From the NCBI GenBank assembly GCA_025642065.1, contig JAODUP010000316.1, positions 512,001-576,000 of the forward strand: a stretch of 64,000 nucleotides of DNA. The letters are read 5' to 3'. Numbering within the stretch: position 1 is the stretch's first letter; each line of letters starts with the position of its first letter. The notes under the pieces are model-generated. The model was not told the DNA's origin, did not search any database, and worked only from the letters and a program-made list of their open reading frames with translations. The DNA is from Paralvinella palmiformis. Taxonomy: Eukaryota; Annelida; Polychaeta; Terebellida; Alvinellidae. Both the position numbers and the translations under genes were made by a program. Of this stretch, positions 58,721-64,000 are shown one piece after another.

Positions 58721-58889
58721 AAGACAAGCTGGGTTGAAAAAGTTTTCAGCTTGGAAACATTTGGTGAGCTTTGTGAATACGTAGTCACTTGCTTTAATGT
58801 TTTGGTTAATCCACATGTTTATCCAGAGGTTAATCAAAGTCGTTGGAATTGTGATAGCGACACCAAGACTATTGCACAAGGTTTAAAAA

Positions 58890-59550
58890 GTAGTTTGCAC
58901 AATTCCAGAGATGGTACGACGAAGCAAATCAGCTGAATTCATATATAGGTACTGACGAGGAAATGCCAAGGGTTCAATGTAATAGATCGAATGTACTTAC
59001 TGACACATCTCTTCTTTATTACAAGAGATCAACTGGCATTCCGTTTATTGGTATTATTTATCTGCAGAAAACTGCCGGCCAGTGAGTGCTTTGCTGAGTC
59101 TATTACCATCTTTAATGGTCAAACTATGGATGCCTTCATCAGAACAATTTGAATCATGGTATGATGACCTGCCATCGCCTGGGTCATTAGATAATGAGGT
59201 ATCTAGATGGTTCAATGTGTGGTCCAGGCAGTCTCGACGGCGCCTATTTACCTCATACTTTGATTAAATTCTTAGTATCTGTAGATGCAGATACATTTCC
59301 TAACATTACAATTTTACTGGTATTAGGGTGTACTCTGCCTGCCACATCTGCGGAAACAGAGCGTAGTTCCTCCGTGTTGAGGTTAATCAAAAGCCATTTG
59401 AGGAGCCGGATGGCTGATACAAGGTTTTCTGCCTTAACATTTATGAAAATGCATTGCAGTAAACACACCGATCCCAAACAAGTTGCAGATAGGTTCATTA
59501 AAGAACACCCTAGACATTTGTTCAAGGCCACATTGGAAAGTTCTTTTTGA
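58890..59550 (+). pseudogene. hAT transposase C-terminal half (ZMYM1 / p52-repressor type)
   Basis: Pieces: FQRWYDEANQLNSYIGTDEE and MPRVQCNRSNVLT, LLYYKRSTGIPFI, then DLPSPGSLDNEVSRWFNVW. After a frame change the dimerisation region reads DTFPNITILLVLGCTLPATS, AETERSSSVLRLIKSHLRSR and LTFMKMHCSKH, ending TGA. PRv..Rq..R.N... and lpvtsa.aERsFS.LrliKtylRs are typical hAT. It directly follows the LINE endonuclease piece. Confidence 0.85.
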
Positions 59551-60400
59551 ATTTATCTGGCACTATAAGTACAGAATCCTCGGAAATAAAGTAATAATTT
59601 ACACTTGACCCCCGATGGGATGTCATTAAAGTATAGACGAGAAACAACATTAGAGTACAAAGATGCCAACCACCCACGAGAACAATCTGTGTTTTCTAGT
59701 TCTAAAACCTCTATTTGTGCAGCAAAACCTGTATTCGTGGTGCATTAAATCTGTATTTTCAAGGGAGAATTAACCTATATTTGCAATGTGTTAGCTGTTT
59801 TTAATTATATACCATTAATCCAATCATATCTGCATGTAATATTTGTATGTAAATGGATGATACGACCATAGAAAGATTAATCCAGTTTAAACTGCTTAAT
59901 ATAACTAAAGCACTCAAACTAGATTTAAAAATTATTTATTTACAATTAGATAGTTAACTTTATTGATTATAATTATATGGACATATATTCACCACTTGGG
60001 GAACAATATGCAATACAATTTATGGGATACTACCAATACACATGTACATAATACTTATTTTGGCTTACACTAGTCCATCTAACAAATATAATAGGGCGAT
60101 ATTGGAATTGGCATAGACTATGGTCTAAAAAAATGCATCAAACAAACACATAGCATTCACAAACGTACCAAACAGGCAACAAAAGACTAGAAAACGTACT
60201 ACAGATATGATCAAGCAAAAATAAATGCAACGGATGAACAGAGCTACATATTAAACTCTTTTTTGTCTTATCATAACTTACCTATGTGTTCTCTGTTTCA
60301 GATTTTTATAATGCCAGAAATGTAACACTTTTACAATGGAAAAATTTTGTTCTTCAAATTCAAGGAGTGTTCTCTGCAATGCTATCTGTTTTTTTTTTTG
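59551..60400. other. AT-rich non-coding stretch
   Basis: Nothing recognised. Confidence 0.35.
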
Positions 60401-60418
60401 TAACAGTCTGAACTTTCC

Positions 60419-61405
60419 TCACAACTGAAAATATTCTTTTAATACCTGCATTGCTATCCATATATGTGAAGACCAGCAGTTTTTTTGCTGATATAGTAGA
60501 TGCCAGGCACACGATCTATACATGACTGCAGGGACAACTAACGTATGATGCTGCAGTGTTTCACAATTTCCAGCATGTCCGCACCAAATATCTGTTAAAC
60601 CGCTTAAGGTTTTCACACGCTTAGAGCTAAGTTCAAAATAATGAGTTACATAATAGAGTCATCTACTTCAACACCGTCTAGTTTCTTTGTTCCTTTGGCT
60701 GCAGCCAGATGATGCAGATGGCATGTGTACAGGAAGTGGTGAAAATATATTCGTGCTCTCGCAGTATGGAACCATTTAAGTCATTAACCGGAATCAACCT
60801 GGTTGCTCAAATATGCGACAGAGTCTGACCACTTCGCATGTTTTTCAATCAGCTTATTGATAAAATGGGATACACTGGTTTTCAGCGCCCCCTGTCGCTA
60901 CTAACACTTGTAGCTATGCTGAAAGGATTCATATTAATAATTTCATAGATGGCTTTCTGGCAATCTTTAGATAATGGTTAAAGTATGCGAAATTCGAGTT
61001 GTTTTAGCACGGCTACAAGCATATAGATTACCTATCTTGCTGTCAGGAAACATTCGGCAAATATCACTTCGTGGCATGGCCCGTGACCGAAATCGGGAGA
61101 TGGTGTTCCAACACAAATTCAGCGAAGAGACATTCAGCATTTTTTACGCGAATATGTTCATTTTTCGTGACGTACTTCGCAATGCACCTGTTTTTTCACA
61201 TTTGCGGCTTGTAGGCTAACTTGTTTTGTCGTTGAATTGTGTTCTTTAATGTATAGAGCCAATTAGTGTGCTTAATAGAGAAGTCTGCTGCACACAACAT
61301 ACAGTAAGGATAATACTGCCTCCGTTTAAACATTTCCATACAGGAATATGCACAATGATAACCTTTTACATAAACTTGAAATCGTTTGCGCGATAATTTC
61401 GACAT
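60419..61405 (-). pseudogene. hAT-like (BED-finger) transposase remnant
   Basis: On the minus strand a start at 61405 gives MSKLSRKRFQVYVKGYHCAY, then YYPYCMLCAADFSIKH, a BED-like C-x2-C finger (..a.C..C...fsi.HgG..d...H). A later frame reads AECLFAEFVLEHHLPISVTG (usual aE..ma.fvaeHnLPf...dh). Farther on, KRVKTLSGLTDIW and the following segment fit the region before the hAT insertion domain (krvktl..F..f). Many stops, no C-terminal dimerisation region. Confidence 0.65.
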
Positions 61406-62018
61406 GTTCCCAGATAAACGTCCAGCTGTAAAGGAAGTAATTGCGAAAACATCACATCACGGCACTCGAAACATTCCCCACAACTACCGTATTACATCGA
61501 GTTTGTCTGGAGACTGTTTGTATGGCGCCGATAAGTGAGGAATTAAAAAAATGAAAATTGAACGAGGAGAGAACCATACCTACATAGTTGTCTTTGTCTT
61601 GTTCCTGCTTTATATCATCGGTAAGGTAAACGAAACAGGTATCACTTGAAAGGCGTATAAAAATCCGGACTGATACTCGTAATTAAATGGTCGTTGATAA
61701 CCATTTCAAATAATTTAGAATTGGTGCTAAGAATTGAGGCCGGTCGACAGATGCCGATTTTAGTTTTGCTTCTTAAAACAATTGTATATAGACTTTATAT
61801 AATTAGGAGTCATTTTGCGGAATTTAGATAATCGGGAATTTCCTCAGTTACCAAAGATAAACTTATAATACGTGTTATGGATGATTTATTTGCATAAAAT
61901 AACATGTACATCTCTGTCTCTTGTATAATCCGCCTGGAACTACTTGTTGAGATTTAGCGTAGAAACCCCTGGTCAATTTAATATCTCCGAAGCATATATA
62001 ATACCGTAGGGAGGAAGG
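61406..62018. other. Non-coding stretch
   Basis: Nothing recognised. Confidence 0.3.
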
Positions 62019-62210
62019 ATGATGATGATGATTGCTGTTTTACGGCCACTTTTATGCACATGGTAGGCTAAATGGGCCAAGCAACCTCCGAAGGTAATGA
62101 AGCGAGGTCAAAGATGAAACACCCTTGAGATATGCCCACGCCGAGATTCGAGCTCAGGTGGTAGTGATCTGTGGTTCAACGCGCTACCAACTAGGCCACG
62201 GAGGCTCCCT
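62019..62210 (-). mobile_element. SINE family 2, near full length
   Basis: Minus orientation: GAGCCTCCGTGGCCTAGTTGG as head, box B CTCGAATCTC, GGTTGCTTGGCCCATTTAGC as body and an ATC tail. More diverged than the 56752 copy. No clear target duplication. Confidence 0.9.
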
Positions 62211-63390
62211 CAGAAGGGAGTGAGAATTTTTTTATGGTAGTCGTAAATCATGAATGATGCAAGTCAAATACAACTGGGATTTCAACGAGCAGAGACAGCT
62301 AACTGTAGATGGGGTTGGGTAGGCGCTTTAAGAGATTGAGAAAATTTGACAATTTGCGTAATATCAGAGTAATTGCAAAGCAAGGCGAAACTGTGTAAAT
62401 GCTTTTTTTATATACAAAATATATAATCGTTATTTTTTGAGACGAAGAAATTTCTGAAAATCTTGTGATCCAAATCCACATACATAGCTACATTTTTCTC
62501 CGTAAACTTTCAATACTGACGTTCTAAACATTTTTTAACAGAATTACATATTATGCTTTACTAACACCATATAATGCCATCCAGCACACAGTCAAACAAT
62601 GTTTAGCTCCTATGGTGTAAGATAGCTAATGCAGCATTAGGTGCGACACCCATTATCACACACTATGACTTTTCTGTTTCAAAATAATACAAATTTGGTT
62701 TAAAATGGTGTTTTATCCATATCAAAAATTCTTTTTCGAACGCCATTCTCCATTTTAAATTGCGGAAGGCGACCCTGATTTGTTATTATAGAAGTCCATA
62801 GTGAAAAACAATATGTTATGTGGTCCCATGCGCATGATTTAAATTTATTTTCTACGCAATTATCATTTACCTTTATTTGATCCTAGATTAATCGATAACA
62901 TACTTCGGATATATATATATATATATATATAAATCAACACACACACACACAATGTATATAGGTCATTCTGTATTTTCTCTGCACTGCATATTTGGTTTAG
63001 GTTGCGATGGATGCAATGCTGTTGCATCAATGTGACCCTATTTTGTCTTAGTAACACGAGTGTTTATATTAAGTGGCAAACTGTTGTGCCGTAGACGTTT
63101 ATATGTCAACTAGCTATGATTGAATATTTTATAACAATGCTCAATCACTGGGTAGTCTGCGAGGGGCGAGTTACGGCGCTAGTTTATAAGAATATTTAAA
63201 TAATGGCGTGGGTTTTCGACGAGGCGAAATTTCCGTTTCAAAGGACGATTTCAACTTAATTGAATAGCACACTCACTGATAATAGCTCTATCTAAACTAC
63301 AAATAAAACACTTTCCAGTTGAGATAACAATAACTCGATAAGTAGCATTTTGTCACTTAACCATAAACTTTTAGTGACAACACCCCTGGT
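62211..63390. other. Non-coding stretch
   Basis: Apart from (AT)n and (AC)n runs at 62909-62952, nothing recognised. Confidence 0.35.
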
Positions 63391-63394
63391 TTAT

Positions 63395-64000
63395 GATATA
63401 CCTTGAAAACCACAGAGGTCACGTCGGGAGTACCGTAAGGAACAGTACTGGGACCACTGCTGTTCATAATGTTCATTAATGACCTCCCCCAAGGCGTCAC
63501 TTCAATTGTTAGGTTGTTTACGGATGATTGTATCCTTTATCGAAAGATAGAGAGCCCCGTTGACTCAGCCGTTCTGCAAGATGACCTCAACACCCTACAA
63601 TGCTGGAACAAATAATGATAAATGGAATTTCACCCAGAAAAGCGTCAGCTATTGCGAGTCACCAACAAACGCAGGGTCATTCAGGAGGAGTACACTATTC
63701 ATGGTCATATCCTGAAAACAACAGACACTGCCAAATACCTTGGCGTGCAGCTGCACAATAAGCTTAGCTGGCAGAAGCACACCCACAACACAGCCCGAAA
63801 AGCAGATACCACACGTGCATTCCCCCAAAGAAATATGGGAGGATGCACAAGAGACACTAGTGTCCAGTGCTACTCCACGCTCTTTAGACCTATCATGGAG
63901 TATGCCAGCACTATCTGGGACCATCACATCCAGAAAAATATCGACTGCCTTGAGAGGACCCGACGCCGTTCTGCTAGGTTTGAGAATCAAGACTTCCAGA
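63395..64000 (+). pseudogene. CR1/Rex1-like LINE reverse transcriptase, continues past the window end
   Basis: It starts abruptly within the reverse transcriptase: a VTSGVP-like piece with a stop at Gln of the usual PQG, GTVLGPLLFIMFINDLPQGV, then VRLFTDDCILYRKI (FTDD catalytic box intact) and DLNTLQCWNK with two stops. Then TDTAKYLGVQLHNKLSWQKH, TRDTSVQCYSTLFRPIMEYA and LERTRRRSARF follow. A different subfamily from the 40328 and 53758 copies. Confidence 0.85.

Overview
The window is AT-rich animal nuclear DNA, most likely from a mollusc or another lophotrochozoan invertebrate. The reasons are two intron-bearing animal gene families, long dinucleotide microsatellites, tRNA-headed SINEs, and a dispersed repeat with a TTTAACGACAC core that resembles abundant molluscan repeats. 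The taxonomic guess is from memory of such repeats, not from a search. Protein-coding density is low: two host genes can be supported, and almost everything else is transposable-element debris.

Region 1 (1-6.8 kb, + strand): the 3' five exons of HENMT1/HEN1, the small-RNA 3'-end 2'-O-methyltransferase that stabilises piRNAs. Exons at 1335-1582, 2440-2622, 4780-4954, 5682-5914 and 6294-6555 join in phase and keep the cofactor motif and all four metal ligands. The introns hold a candidate foldback element and a tRNA-derived SINE, and a second SINE with a perfect 10-bp target-site duplication lies in the presumed 3' UTR. Region 2 (6.8-16.5 kb): a GC-richer stretch with tandem inverted repeats, a Ty3/gypsy-type remnant (- strand) that has lost its reverse transcriptase, a LINE tail, and a decayed endonuclease/reverse-transcriptase LINE (- strand). 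Region 3 (17-25 kb): the terminal exon of an IFI27/ISG12-like gene at 19137-19434, then dispersed repeats, a candidate foldback element and a 25-bp tandem array.

Region 4 (25-40 kb): an RNase H-bearing I-clade-like LINE (- strand), hAT and DDE-type transposase fragments (+), a 2.1-kb candidate foldback element with subterminal repeats, a vertnin/OTU-like fragment, an ORF1-like fragment, and CACTA-like transposase fragments interrupted by the dispersed repeat. Region 5 (40-64 kb): two CR1/Rex1-like LINEs (+), a pogo/Tigger-like transposase carrying an internal duplication and a SINE, several copies of a third SINE, a candidate MITE with 21-bp terminal repeats, a diverged duplication of a THAP-domain (P-element-like) locus, two hAT remnants, and the start of another LINE that leaves the window.

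The two host genes are not obviously linked in function, although one protects piRNAs and the other belongs to an innate-immunity family. No element that can be read end to end is intact. Frameshifts, stops, internal deletions and lost catalytic residues are seen in nearly all of them. No CRISPR array, rRNA or functional tRNA was found, and no clear promoter could be placed.
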